64,000 nt of DNA from Alnus glutinosa. Taxonomy: Eukaryota; Streptophyta; Magnoliopsida; Fagales; Betulaceae. The translations under genes were made by a program, and so were the position numbers. Where the stretch lies: the NCBI RefSeq assembly GCF_958979055.1, contig NC_084892.1, positions 563,001 to 627,000 of the forward strand, in the 5' to 3' direction. The notes under the pieces were generated by a model. It ran no database searches, was not told the DNA's origin, and saw only the letters and a program-made list of their open reading frames with translations. Positions 34,620-46,501 of the stretch are shown piece by piece; the first letter of the stretch is position 1, and each line of letters starts with the position of its first letter.

Positions 34620-35470
34620 AAAAGATTTTCATTTGCGAAATTCCACCCCTTTGTGCCAAGCAACTTCATTGGGAAAAAAGCAAAAGATTTGCATTTATGA
34701 AATTCCACCCCTTTGTGCCAAGCAACTTCATTGGGAAAAATAGCAAAAGATTTGCATTTGCGAAATTCCACCCCTTTGTGCCAAGCAACTTCATTGGGAA
34801 AAAAGAAAAAGATTTGCATTTATGAAATTCCACCCCTTTGTGCCAAGCAACTTCATTGGGAAAAATAGCAAAAGATTTGCATTTGCGAAATTCCACCCAT
34901 TTGTGCTAAGCAACTTCATTGGGAAAAAAGCAAAAGATTTGCATTTATGAAATTCCACCCCTTTGTGCCAAGCAACTTCATTGGGAAAAAAACAAAAGAT
35001 TTGCATTTGCGAAATTCCACCCCTTTGTGCCAAGCGACTTCATTGGGAACAAAGAAAAAGAGTTGCATTTGCCGAATTCCAACCCTTTGTGGCAAGCAAC
35101 TTCATTGGGAAAAAAACAAAAGATTTGCATTTGTGAAATTCCACCCCTTTGTGCCAAGCAACATCATTGTGAAAAAAGCAAAAGACTTGCACTTGCCGAA
35201 TTCCACCCCTTTGTGCCAAGCAGCTTCATTGGGGAAAAAGCAAAAGATTCGCATTTGCGAAATTCGGGCCAAGCAATTTCATTGGGAAAAAAGAAAAAGA
35301 GTTGTATTTGTTGAATTCCACCCCTTTGTGCCAAGCAACTTCATTGGAAAAAAAGCAAAAGAGTTGCATTTGCTGAATTCCACCCATTTGTACCAAGCAA
35401 CTTCATTGCGGAAAAAACAAAAGATTACATTTGCGGAATTCCACCCCTTTGTGCCAAGCAACTTCCACTA
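34620..35470 (+). repeat. Minisatellite array B (~62-bp unit, about 13-14 copies)
   Basis: Tandem units of 61-63 bp with the core TTCCACCCCTTTGTGCCAAG and an A-rich spacer. Alternating variants are visible (TTTGCGAAAT versus TTTATGAAAT; AAAATAGC versus AAAAAAGC), which suggests that higher-order dimers duplicated. Long open frames on both strands come from the absence of stops in the unit and are not genes. Confidence 0.93.
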
Positions 35471-35504
35471 CCCAAAAAAAAAAAAAAATTGTTTAGTAAC
35501 TCTT

Positions 35505-37445
35505 GAATAGTGTCGCTTTTGAAGCGTTACTAAATATAAGGTTGAGAGTCTTGAGACTCTAGATTAGAGGCACCGTTTAACACGCTAAATGACACTAATT
35601 ACAGTTGCTTCTATTCAAACGACACTAAACAATTATATTAAATTTGAGACAATTTTGCCCCTTGTATTTACCTATAACCGGCTCCTCTTCGTGTCAAATG
35701 AAACGAAGAAGATCCGTTTCTATAATTCTATATCTTTATTTATATTCCGCTTTATATTTATTTGTCAATTGCATTATATTATCTTTCATTATTCTGTTGT
35801 ACGTTGCCAAATTTCTCGAACTCAAATATATTTTCCATTGTCTTCCATCTTAGATCGATACTCGTTGATGTATATGTGACTGGACTAGTTTAGTTTACAA
35901 ACTGATTCAGCCTTTTTGACTTCCATATATATATATATATATATATATAGATGATCACTTTCATATCAGATTAACAGATTAATAGTCCATGCTTCATACT
36001 CGATGTATATCCAACGATAAAAAGAAGTTCAATTTAGTTTCTTTCTTTTGTGTAGAAATCAATGGATTGTTTTTGTTTTTCTGTTGTGACATTAATAGCT
36101 TCTTGTCGGATGGCCTGGGATATATGAGACGGTGTTCATTCCTTTTGTGGGTTTGTTGAATTGATCACTTCGATATTATATTTGCAACCGCTACATCCTG
36201 TCCTAGGCATTCTCCTAAGAGGCCTTGTCTTGGAGTCCATTTGCATTTGTGAATTTAAAAAGTGTGATTTTAAATTGTACGATTTGAAAAAGTGATTTTT
36301 AAAAACACAGTTAAGTGTCTGACAAAATTGTAGATTAGACTTCAAAATTTCGTGTTTTCAAAAAAGCATCGACCCCCTTGTTTGCAATTTGAAAAATTAG
36401 TTTTTTGCATTTTCAAATCGCAGCTTTTTAAAAACGCAATTTTCAAACGAATCATTTTCTGCGATTTGCTTTAAAATCGTACTTTTTATCTACAAAATCA
36501 CAATTATCCTAAACGCACCCTTAATTTGATTAAGAGGTAAGTATTGTACAGTCCTTGGTATATTAAAAAAAAAAAAAAAAAAAGGAGATTGAAGTAGTGG
36601 TTGTATTTGAAGAAAATGGAAGCCATATATATATGAACTATATATATATGTTCACTGGCACTATTCATATTTAATCATGCATCTCAACTTGGGGATGGCA
36701 TCTTTTGTGTAAGTATATATCATCTATAATATATGTATTTAGTCACCATGTACATGTATTGGATGATCAAATGATAGGATAATTTCTTAATTAATCCTGT
36801 TTCAAGATAACTATTTACTCGATGCTTAAGTCACAAACTTTCATTCACTCTAAATACGTACATAAAATAAAAGGTAGATAGAATTTGAATTGTCAATCTC
36901 TGAATATTTTTTTAAAATGTTTTTGCGCTTTCTATTTTTGAGAAGTGTTATGGGTTTAAGAAGATTTTTGGAGTTTGTTTTGAATAGTCTGTTAATAATT
37001 TGAGTTTAAGAATTGGTCTAGCGGAAGCCCATTGGTGGTCTGGTGATGGTTCGACGGTAACCTGGTGGTGGTTCGGGGTGGCTTAGTGGTCAGCGGCGGA
37101 GGTACATAAGGGCTTGCACCCCCCCCCCCCACCCCCCAAAGCCCCTATGATTTTCCTAAAAAAAAAATTAAAATTTTACCCATAAATTTTTTTGTTTTTT
37201 GGTTTTGCCCCCCAAATTTTATTTTATTTTATTATTATTTTTTTTTTGAATTTTGCTCCCTCCCCCCCAAAATCGCAAATGCTAGCTCTGCCCCTATCAA
37301 TGGTGGTCTGTAGATGGCTTGGTGGTGGCGCGACAGTGGTTCGAGAGTGGCTCGACATTGATCTAGGGTAGCTCAGTAGTGGTTCGATGATGATCTGGAG
37401 TGTAATGCTTGGTTGTTGGTTTATAAAAGTTTTCATTAAAAAGAA
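35505..37445. repeat. Duplicated spacer, copy b
   Basis: Paralogue of 32,395-34,600 with indels, including a ~50-bp-longer segment near 36,370-36,440 and a deletion near 36,990. A C-run lies at about 37,120. No gene seen. Confidence 0.85.
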
Positions 37446-38096
37446 AAAAAGAAAAAGAAAAGCCCTGGTAAGATTTTGAGAGGTGTTATGGGTTTTGAAA
37501 AAGGTGAAAGTTGATAAATAATTTGGCGGAAGTCACATTTAAAAAGAAATTAAAATTGGTTTGTGAAAATTTTGGAAGTGTTTTGTAAAAATTAAAAAAA
37601 AAAAAATGGAGAAATTATATTTTATCCTCTAATGTATAAACCCGTTTGCATTTTGCTGGTCAAAAATCGGCGATAGACCCCACCAATCTATTTCATATTG
37701 GCAAAAAATACCATTTGTCCTTGTTGTCTGTCACTTTGAACGGAAATCAAGTCAGGTACGTGTATGACAGTTACTTTTTTTGACCGGTAAAGTATAAAAA
37801 CAAAAGAAAATAGCTTCTTCTTTTTTTTTTTTTTTCTTTTTTTTTTCGTTTTTTTTTTTTAAAAAAAGAAGCTTAAATAAAAAATAAAAAATAGGGTTAA
37901 ATACCTTTGACTAAATGCGGTTTAAAACTTTATTTTTTTTTTCCCCTTATGTTTCATTTCTTATCATAGATGGTATATCGTTTATGACTAAAGATGAAGA
38001 TGATATTTCCATTCAAAAATTGACGGAAGTTCCCGTTACCAGCCTTAAAAAATTGACATGTCCCTTGCCTAATTAAAAATAGTAAAAACTTTTTTT
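37446..38096. other. AT-rich intergenic DNA with homopolymer tracts
   Basis: Contains T- and A-rich runs near 37,820-37,870 and no recognisable gene. It ends where similarity to WDR3 intron 10 begins. Confidence 0.5.
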
Positions 38097-39840
38097 AAAA
38101 TAAATGTATTCATTAAGTTCGAATTAGTAGTCGTTAGTCCGTAGGGCATTACTATAGTAGCGGAAGGAAGTAAAAATGAAACCAGAAGTGAATTTCCTAG
38201 GAAATCCACCGCGCGTAAACAAGTAGTGTTTCTTCTTATCATGCCCTAGTCCAGCATGGCTACTAAAACCAAAACCATTACTTTACTAATCTGAAGGGAT
38301 TTGATTCTTGTACAACACCAATACAACAACGGTACAACAACCCCTCACATGAGGGTGGACCCCAGTATGTGGGACCCACCCTCATGTGAGGGATTGTTGT
38401 ACAGTTGTTGTATTGGTATTGTAAATCTAACATTTTCCCTAATCTAAATGTCCAGACAGATTTCTTTCATTTGTGCAATAAATATTAAAGCCTCTCGTCA
38501 CTTTGTATTTACCGACTAAACTTACTCCTACCTTGATATATATGTTACTGGTCACCTGGCCAAAACAAGGAAAAAATAAAAAAAAAATTAATTATATAGC
38601 CATTTAAGATATATGCAATGAGAACACTAAAACTCGTGTACATTATAACTTCATGACTAACATGCAATAAGTGTGGAGATTGGATGATGTTTGAAATTGC
38701 ATAATTAATTAGCTACATTAGAACTGCCACTGTTACATTTTCAAGCTATTGTGCCGTCTAGCGTTTTGCCAGTTCTAGCATTTTATGTCGTTAATCTGTC
38801 TGGTGGAATAGGACGGCAGCATTTGTTGAACTGATGATTTCTTGCCCATGAAATTGTATAATGCATCTTTGAGGAAAGCACTAGCATGGAATCTGCGGAT
38901 CAACTAAAGAAAAGAAAACTCCTCCAATTAATATTATTACAGAAGAGAAGAGTGAATATATGAATGGTTTACCATCACTAAAGAAACAAACTCCTGTACA
39001 ATGCAATGTTTGTGCTGATCTGTGTTAAATTTGATCTCATCAAATCTGTGTCGAATCTCCCTCGATCAAGACTCGTTGTTGCATATCAAACGGCATATGG
39101 ATGAGACAAGTTGATTTTGAATTGGTCTCGCATATATGATGCTAGCCCTTGGATCTTGCCTTGTTAGTGTTTAAGTGTATATATATATATATTGATTTGG
39201 TATTATTATCTATGATATGACAAGAAAAACAGAGCAACTTGAGATGTATCATTGACAAGCTGATGGTTGAATTTCTGTCGGGAAAAAGATAGACTTGGTT
39301 TCAATCTTGCAGCTATGGAACATCTAAAGGTTCGTGTATTTGTTCATTGTCTCTTGCCTATTGAATTCAAAATGAGCTGCTTGGCCGAAAATATAAGTGA
39401 AAGAAAAACAAATAAATGACGGGCTGATTTCCAATTTGATGTTTTAGCAACTGAAGGCTTCAAGGTCTGATGCACTTTTTCGAGATGCAAAATCGAAGTT
39501 ACTAGAGATTCGTGCACAACATTCAAAACGTTTAGATGAAAGGTTAGAAACAGGGAAAAAGAAGAAACAGAAGAAATCAAATGATATGCATGCTTGCACA
39601 TGATTTTGGGGCAAGAAAAACTGTATCAAGTGTATCCTGTTTTGAAGCAGACAATTATCAGCAGGAGGTTCTGATTACTACAAGTTTCATTCATATCTCT
39701 TGGAGGAATTTGAGTTTCTCAACGAAATGTTCAACGGCCATCAGCTGCCTTACATGCAGCACATTTCTGCATGCATTGGATAGTATATATGTATTGGTGG
39801 GGCAATTAAATTTTGATCCAAAGTATAGTATTTAGTTCTT
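38097..39840 (+). pseudogene. WDR3: WDR3 3'-end fragment (third copy)
   Basis: Matches the last part of intron 10 through exon 12 and the 3' flank of both WDR3 copies. The exon 11 counterpart (39,281-39,329) has lost its acceptor AG (GTCGGG instead of GTCAGG) and a few bases. The exon 12 counterpart (39,448 on) has a 12-bp deletion and a changed stop, so it reads on for about ten codons. No upstream exon is present. Together with DC1-B it forms a third, shorter copy of the WDR3-end/DC1 module. Confidence 0.9.
38296..38439. mobile_element. MITE with 9-bp target duplication (in the third WDR3 fragment)
   Basis: A 144-bp hairpin element beginning GGGATTTGATTCTTGTACAA and ending TGTAAATCTAACATTTTCCC, with central arms built on CCTCACATGAGGGTGG. 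Flanks are TAATCTGAA (38,287-38,295) and TAATCTAAA (38,440-38,448). Unit 1 has the empty site at about 27,451. A second member in inverted orientation is at 46,361-46,501. Confidence 0.85.
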
Positions 39841-40254
39841 TATTTGCTTTAAGATTGATCCGTATAAATAGTTTTTTTCTTTTTTGTGTATTTTTTTTTA
39901 TCCCATTAGTAATTATTACTTCTTCCTAAAATTTAGTGATATAGGTTGATTCCTATATATGTGTGGAAAATAATGGCCGATGATTTTATTAACTCTTGAA
40001 ATAAACGACATTACAATAACAATAGAAATAAAAGACTAATTCAACACAATAAATACTCATAATAGTTCTAATTAGACTTCAATATAAACTCCCGACCGAA
40101 ATGAACTCCAAACTATAAACAAAACGTACGATAGCTGATGCAATCACAATTGCTTAGCTTTATTGGACCCAATAAACCGCAACTTAATGGACTCGACAAC
40201 TCTACAACCAAACTTACTCATACGACCAAGCAATGTTACGGACGTATGTAGCAC

Positions 40255-42099
40255 TTAATCAATTAATTTATCAAAACAGGATTTCAAGTAGTGGACGTTC
40301 AACTTGCATTGGGAGCATTGTAGGGCCATACCATCGAAAGTCTTGCCACAGGCATCACATGGAGGCGAGCACCGAGTCTTTCGAACAAAGGTGATAGGGT
40401 GTTGATGACCTTTATATGTGAAAGTACTTCCAAACTTGATGTGTGAATATTTTTCTAAAACGCATTGGGGATGAGCAGGAAAGTCACATGTTGCACAATA
40501 ATAAAACCAGTGCTTTGGATCCCTTTCTTCTTCACAAATCAGACAATAATGTTCTTCGGAATTGTCTTTAGCAGCGTAGGTGAGTACAAGAAGGTGTTCG
40601 TCGTATCTGTGCCTAGCTACAAGCGGAAGTGTTGCACATTTAAAATCCAAGGCGAAATCACAAGCAGTGCATACAAATATCCCCCTAATGTTGGAAAACT
40701 GGTATTCGTGATCACATACACTGCAATTTTTATAAGAACTTACGGGAAGGAAGAGTGAGTGTTGGTGACCTTCATGTCCCAAGGTTTTTGGAACTGAACA
40801 ACATTGAACATCCATATCAAAATGGCACATGTCACATCTATAGGTGAAGCCATGACGAAGACGGCCGCAAGCATTGCAAGAGAATAATCCACCAGCATAA
40901 GGTGCACATGAGAGGAGGGCGAGCGTGTGTTGATGAAGTATGTGTTTCTTCTGTTTTGGTAGTTGAGCGCATGTAGTGTGAAGAAAAAAGTTACATTGCG
41001 TACAGTTGTAGAATGGGACCGAGATTATAAAATGCATACAACCATCACACAGCTTATCATGCAGGAGTTCTTGATCATGGCTAAGAATTAAATTATGTGG
41101 ATGGATAAAATACTGTTGTATCTCACCTGGGTTGATCTTCTCCACAACATCTACAGAATTTTCAGGCAGCGACTCGCTTCTACATGCTTTTGCACAGTAC
41201 AAATGTGCTACAAAATCACATTCCTGACAAGAAAAGGCTGCATACTGTGTATTCACCTTTTGACCACATAATTTACAAAATACGTTGTTAAAGTCCTTGA
41301 CTTGATGATGAAGGGAATAAATAAGAGAGAGGGCGTGATCGTGTCTTGAAATTATCATAGTGCGTGGAAATCCAACACATCTGGAGTGAATCAAGAGTTC
41401 ACAGATGGTGCATGAGGAGGCGAAGTCCATGCCTTCCTGACCACAAGCTTGACAAGTGAAGTGGATCTTCTTAAAGATGGGAACGAATATGTGTTGGTAG
41501 TCGTCAATATTATTGAGGTGCGTGTCGGTAGCACATGTGATGTCAATTATAAAATCGCACTCCTCGCACTTGTAAAAGAGGCGTTCACCGCACCTGTTAC
41601 CGCAAGCGTCACAATTACTATTACTGGAATCTCGCATTGGCCACTGAAGAATAAGGATGTGATTTGGGTGCGAGCGGTGGTGCATCTCCCGGGGCAGCTG
41701 GGCGCATAATTTGTGAAGCTGGAAGTTGCATTCAGAGGCGGAGCATTTGTATCTGGGACCCGCCTCTACTTTCTCCTTGCACACCACACAAACAACTCCC
41801 TCCTCGCCATCAATTTTCTGCTCTTCTGTCAACATCAACTCATCATGCCTACTACCGAAATGAAAAAGAAATGTTGACTTGAATCGCTCAGTTTCTCCGA
41901 AGCATGACACATGACAGAAGAATGGGCAGGCCGTGCATTTGAAAGCGAGAACCAGTATGACCGGTTTGTTGCACTCCACACAAACAACTTTCTCCTTGCC
42001 GTCATTTTTCAGCTCTTCTACGATCTTCAATCGATGCTGAGGCATGTGGCAGAACGTTCTTGTTCTCAAGATTTCACTTAGAAAAAGTTCCATCTCCAT
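40255..42099 (-). CDS. DC1-B: Cys/His-rich multi-C1 domain protein
   Basis: A single-exon gene of 614 residues starting ATG (MEMELFLSEIL), colinear with DC1-A over its whole length and similar at most positions. It has the same series of DC1 zinc-binding repeats, for example CKEKVEAGPRYKCSASECNF and CDACGKTFDGMALQCSQCKL near the C-terminus. No lesion is seen. Differences from DC1-A cluster in the first ~60 residues (for example RTRTFCHMPQHRLKI here). It converges on the WDR3 3' fragment at about 0.7 kb, the same layout as DC1-A. Function is unknown beyond zinc binding; defence or stress roles are known only for some members of the family. Confidence 0.88.
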   Translation of the reverse strand: MEMELFLSEILRTRTFCHMPQHRLKIVEELKNDGKEKVVCVECNKPVILVLAFKCTACPFFCHVSCFGETERFKSTFLFHFGSRHDELMLTEEQKIDGEEGVVCVVCKEKVEAGPRYKCSASECNFQLHKLCAQLPREMHHRSHPNHILILQWPMRDSSNSNCDACGNRCGERLFYKCEECDFIIDITCATDTHLNNIDDYQHIFVPIFKKIHFTCQACGQEGMDFASSCTICELLIHSRCVGFPRTMIISRHDHALSLIYSLHHQVKDFNNVFCKLCGQKVNTQYAAFSCQECDFVAHLYCAKACRSESLPENSVDVVEKINPGEIQQYFIHPHNLILSHDQELLHDKLCDGCMHFIISVPFYNCTQCNFFLHTTCAQLPKQKKHILHQHTLALLSCAPYAGGLFSCNACGRLRHGFTYRCDMCHFDMDVQCCSVPKTLGHEGHQHSLFLPVSSYKNCSVCDHEYQFSNIRGIFVCTACDFALDFKCATLPLVARHRYDEHLLVLTYAAKDNSEEHYCLICEEERDPKHWFYYCATCDFPAHPQCVLEKYSHIKFGSTFTYKGHQHPITFVRKTRCSPPCDACGKTFDGMALQCSQCKLNVHYLKSCFDKLID

Positions 42100-42445
42100 C
42101 TCTCACTTTTACACGTGCAAACATGCAAGGGAGAGGTATCAGGTAAGTGGGTGGGTGGAGGAGGGAGTTCAAATTATGTGGTAGGATTTAATTTATGGCA
42201 GCTTTTTGAGAGTTGTGATAGCAGGAAAAACGCCAAATATATTTTGCTTTGCTCCAATTTCACTGCTTTAATTTGTGCCAGGCCAAGCTACTTAATTTAA
42301 GGAGAAAAAAAAAGAAAAGCAAAAGACTACCTAAAAATGCGAATCTTTTGCTTTTTTCTATGTTGTGGACTTCTGAACAGGAAACATGTCGGTCAAAAGA
42401 AAAAAATGTCTAAGAGAGAGAGAGAGAGAGATCCAAATAATTGCT

Positions 42446-42448
<3 letters not shown>

Positions 42449-42519
<71 letters not shown>
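42449..42519 (+). repeat. (TA)n microsatellite, 71 bp
   Basis: A pure TA tract directly abutting the left end of the foldback element; a shorter TA tract continues beyond its right end at 43,553-43,567. The element therefore appears to have inserted into a TA repeat, which hides its target duplication. Confidence 0.95.
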
Positions 42520-42521
<2 letters not shown>

Positions 42522-43552
42522 GATAATTGCACCGGAGGTCCCTGTGGTATACCATAATTATTTTTCACTCTCTATGGTTTAAAAAGTTCACTGGAGGTCC
42601 TCGTGATATGCAATAATTACAAATCGATCCCTGGCGTCAAATTCTGTTAAAATTTTTAACAGATTCCGTCAAATGCCACGTCAGCGCCACGTGTCGCCAA
42701 TAAGATGGCGACACGTGTCTATCGTAATAAAAAATATAAATTTATTAAAAAATAAATAAAAATACTTATTTTTTTATAAAAAAAATTCAAAAAAAAAAAC
42801 AAAAAAAAAAAAGCTGAAGGGGTGGCCCAGCCACCCCTTTGGGGGTGGCCTGGCCGCCCCCAGCCACTGGGGGTGGCCGCGCGCCACCCCCAGTGGCTGC
42901 AGGGGGTGGCGCGCGGCCACCCCCAGTGGCCGGGGGTGGCGCGCGGCCACCCCCAAGGCCCAGGGGGTGGCCTTCGGGCCACCCCTAGATCTACTAAGGG
43001 TGGCCCGATGGCCACCCCCGGCCACTGGGGGTGGCCGCGCGCCACCCCAGGTGGCCTCTGGGGGTGGTGCGCGGCCACCCCCAGTGGCCGGGGGTGGCCA
43101 TCGGGCCACCCTTAGAAGATCTAGGGGTGGCCGCGCGCCACCGCCGGCGGCCTCTGGGGGTGGCGCGCGGCCACCCCCATGGGCTGTTGGTGGCCTGGCC
43201 ACCCCTTTTGGGGGTGGCCAGGCCACCCCTTTCCCATTTTTGTTTTTTTCTTTTTTTTTTTTTGTTTTTTGTTTTTTTTTTAAAAAAAATAAGTATTTTT
43301 TATTTATTTTTTAATAAATTTATATTATTTTATTAAAATTAGACATGTCAGCGCCACGTGTCACCAATAAGATGACGACACGTGGCGCTGACGTGGCATT
43401 TGACGGAATCTGTTAAAAATTTTAACAGAATTTGACGCCAGGGATCGATTTGTAATTATTGCATATCACGAGGACCTCCAGTGAACTTTTTAAACCATAG
43501 GGAGTGAAAAATAATTATGGTATACCACAGGGACCTCCGGTGCAATTATCCC
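42520..43552. mobile_element. Foldback element with GC-rich palindromic core
   Basis: A 1,033-bp element whose outer ~200 bp are almost perfectly inverted (GGGATAATTGCACCGGAGGT at both ends, read inwards). Weaker pairing continues to about 280 bp, through CACGTGTCGCCA-type and AT-rich stretches. The core at 42,815-43,235 is extremely GC-rich and built from short palindromes around GGGGGTGGCC and GCGCGCCACC. Open stretches in the core exist in many frames on both strands and are repeat by-products. The long inverted ends fit foldback or MULE-type nonautonomous elements; the class is not proven because the target site lies in a TA repeat. Confidence 0.85.
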
Positions 43553-45550
43553 TATATATATATATATAGTTCTTTGGCATGTCTTGGACTATACATTACA
43601 TATATTCATTATTGATGTAATAAATCCCAGATATGGAACGACCCAAAACATAACTAAAAAGTCCTGCCATCCACAGCACGTTATAAATGAATGAATTGTA
43701 GCATCAGGATCTTGGAAATGTGATTCATCTTCAGGGTACATGTGAAAATGCATTTTCTAGAATTGCCTTTCTAAGAAGAAAAAAACCTTCTCATATTCAT
43801 AATAAGCACCAAGATTTGGTTACATATAGGGTCTCTAAAAACATCCCACTTAATTACCTAAATTTGTAACAAAACTGTTGGACTTTGCGTTGTAATGGGT
43901 CCAATCCAGTGGTTCATCTCTCACCACTGTGGTTCCAGAATCTCCAGCCTTAATTCTTCTATATAGATCACCTTTACAAACGAATATTGTCCGTTTCAAA
44001 CTAGAACTCAGATGGTTGTGGGTTATACTAAATACAAGAATGTACGCATAAGTATATATATCTACATAAATGTGTCAAAATTGATATATTAGTAAAGTAA
44101 CATTTAGGCATGAAAACAAAAAGAAATAAAAATACAAAAATAGAGTGTGAAATCTGAATTGAAGTTTTCGGCAATTTCTTTTTCAAAATAGACGGCTAAA
44201 TTATTTGCAAGAAACATATTCTCTGTCTTGTTACAAAGTTTTGTTTTTCAAAATGCTCATTTAATAGTTGCTATAGACACCGGAAAAGTCAAAACAAGAT
44301 GAATCAATCATTCAATAAGATGATATACATTTGATTCTTTTTGTCTTTATCAATCTCCAACATCATTTCGTAATAGAAGACAAATTTTATAATTTTGGAT
44401 GATTAAGAACATCAATTTTAAAATGCTTTAACTAAAATCTCAAATTAATTTTTTACTGCTCAAAAAAATTTAAAGGAAAATACTTTTTCGCAGGACTACA
44501 TATTTCATCCATTTTAATGGAATTATAGTAAGCATCATAACAACTTTAAAAAACACATTTTTAAAAAATGCATTAAAATGTTTGGACCCAGTTCCCCCAA
44601 AATCAAATATCAGGATCTTGCTCTTCTCATTCGCCCTTAATGCTTCCCGATCGATGATCTCCTTTTCTTTATATATATATCGCTGTATTTATAACACATG
44701 GGTTGGATCACCCACTCCTTTTTAAGGGTACTACACCATTAAGGGATGGCTATTGAAGTCCACTCCGAAGAACAAAAATGATTTGAAGTAGAAGTAAGGC
44801 AAGAAATTGTGTTCTTTTTGTGATTTACACGTGGAATCCAATACTAGATGTTCATAATTAACAAAGCAATGGTTTAACTATTTTACCCCTCCTATTTAAA
44901 CACCTCTATTTGTTGTTTGCCAAGGCGATAGGTGTCCATGGTAGAAGGCGGATTGAGGTTTCTTGCAATTCTAAATAATTTTCAGGTGCCTACAATTCCA
45001 AACATTCACACTTTCCAAAAGCAAAGTAAAGGGAAAGGATTAATTGATTTTTAGCTTATCAAACCTTTAAGTACGTGGCCGACCACCCGTGAAGCTTTTG
45101 CCCACCCATCCATCACACTCTGCAAAAGATGATTGAAGCTTTTTACTCTTCTTTTTGTGGTGGCGAGTGTATGTCTCCGTCGGCCACAACTATATATTCT
45201 CCTTCTCATCGTCAAAATGCTCTCTTTACTTTATTACCTATTTATCTATTTGCTTATAAAAACCATTCATTTCTTCTATGGTCATTCTTTCCTTATCTCA
45301 CTTTTTTAAATTACCATTAAATTTCTAAAGCCTATTTGAATCTCACACATAAACCCTAACTGTGGGAGGATAAGAGAAGAACCAATTAGAAGATATATAA
45401 CATGTCTCATTTGCTTATCACGAGCAATTGTAATCATGTCTTAATTAAATTGGGTTTAAAAAAAATTTATCAAATTCATTCTATTAAATAGATGTCTATT
45501 TTTTAGTATGTAATTAATTTTTACTAGTATTTTTAAGTATGTAATTAATT
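43553..45550. other. AT-rich intergenic DNA
   Basis: About 2 kb without a supportable gene. Short open stretches lack conserved motifs and have no paralogue elsewhere in the window. Confidence 0.5.
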
Positions 45551-45553
45551 TTT

Positions 45554-46095
45554 ACAACCCACATATAAGATTGACATGTGTCTCTTGGCATGTGAGAAAC
45601 ACATATTGTTTTAATAGAATATGCTTCTTACATGCTATTTTAATAGCATTAATAGAAAAACATGTGCTTCTCACATGTTTAAAAAACACATGCCAATTTT
45701 TTATGTGGGTTGTACGAAACTTCCTACAAACCGGTTTGTAGGGAATTTATGTCATTTGATTAATTAGTCCACCAATTATAAACTACTACATAATTTTTTT
45801 TTAAAAAAATAATAATAAAATCTATAATATCAAAAGATAATGCAAGAGAGGTCGGTTAATTACTAATTAAGTAATGGATAGAAATTTCTTACAAATCGGT
45901 TTGTAGAAAATTTTATACAATCTGCATATAAAATTGACATGTGTTCCTTGGCATGTGAAAAACATATATTATTTTAATAGAATGTACTTCTCACATGCTA
46001 TTTTAATAGTATTAATAGAAAAACATGTGTTCCTCACATATTTAAAGGACATATGTCACTCTTATATGTGGGATGTATGTAAGAAATTTCTTTCC
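45554..46095. mobile_element. Two adjacent copies of one MITE family
   Basis: Copy one (about 45,554-45,735) and copy two (about 45,888-46,095) share GACATGTG, CTTGGCATGTGA, ATTTTAATAG and an inverted end (CACATGT with ATATGTGGG). Both are bordered by the palindrome ACAAACCGGTTTGT or a variant of it. Relatives lie in WDR3 intron 8 of both units. Confidence 0.55.
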
Positions 46096-46360
46096 TTAAT
46101 TAATTAAGTTGGCGACCATCTTGTCACTTTCGAATTTTCCAATTTCCAATATTTCAAAGTTGATCACCTAATTGCCACCGACCATCGACCATTCCCACCA
46201 CCGGCTGATTCAGTTTTCTTCTTCATTTTATTATTTTTGTTTTGTTTCCAAAATCATCTCTCTCTCTCTCTCTCTGTATAGATAGTGATATGCATAGTCA
46301 GCTAAGTAGAGAAAATAATTACAATTATATAAAATGAAGAGGATGGTTAATTATTTTTTT

Positions 46361-46501
46361 GAAAATATTAGATTTACAACACCAATACAACAATTGTACA
46401 ACAACCCTTCACATAAGGGTGGATCCCACACACTGGACCCACCCTCATGTGAGGGGTTGTTGTGCAGTTGTTGTATTGGTGTTGTGCAAGAATCAAATCC
46501 C
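46361..46501. mobile_element. MITE with 9-bp target duplication (same family as 38,296-38,439)
   Basis: 141 bp, inverted relative to the other copy: begins GAAAATATTAGATTTACAAC and ends GCAAGAATCAAATCCC. The exact 9-bp flank TATTTTTTT lies at 46,352-46,360 and 46,502-46,510. Confidence 0.8.

Noticed and set aside
34514-35510. Long open frames on both strands, up to about 187 codons
   Set aside because: They lie inside the ~62-bp minisatellite and come from a repeat unit without stop codons; the frames repeat the same short phrases and shift with unit length.
42719-43336. Open frames up to 150 codons rich in Pro, Gly, Ala, Trp and His
   Set aside because: By-products of the palindromic GGGGTGGCC core of the foldback element, present in many frames.
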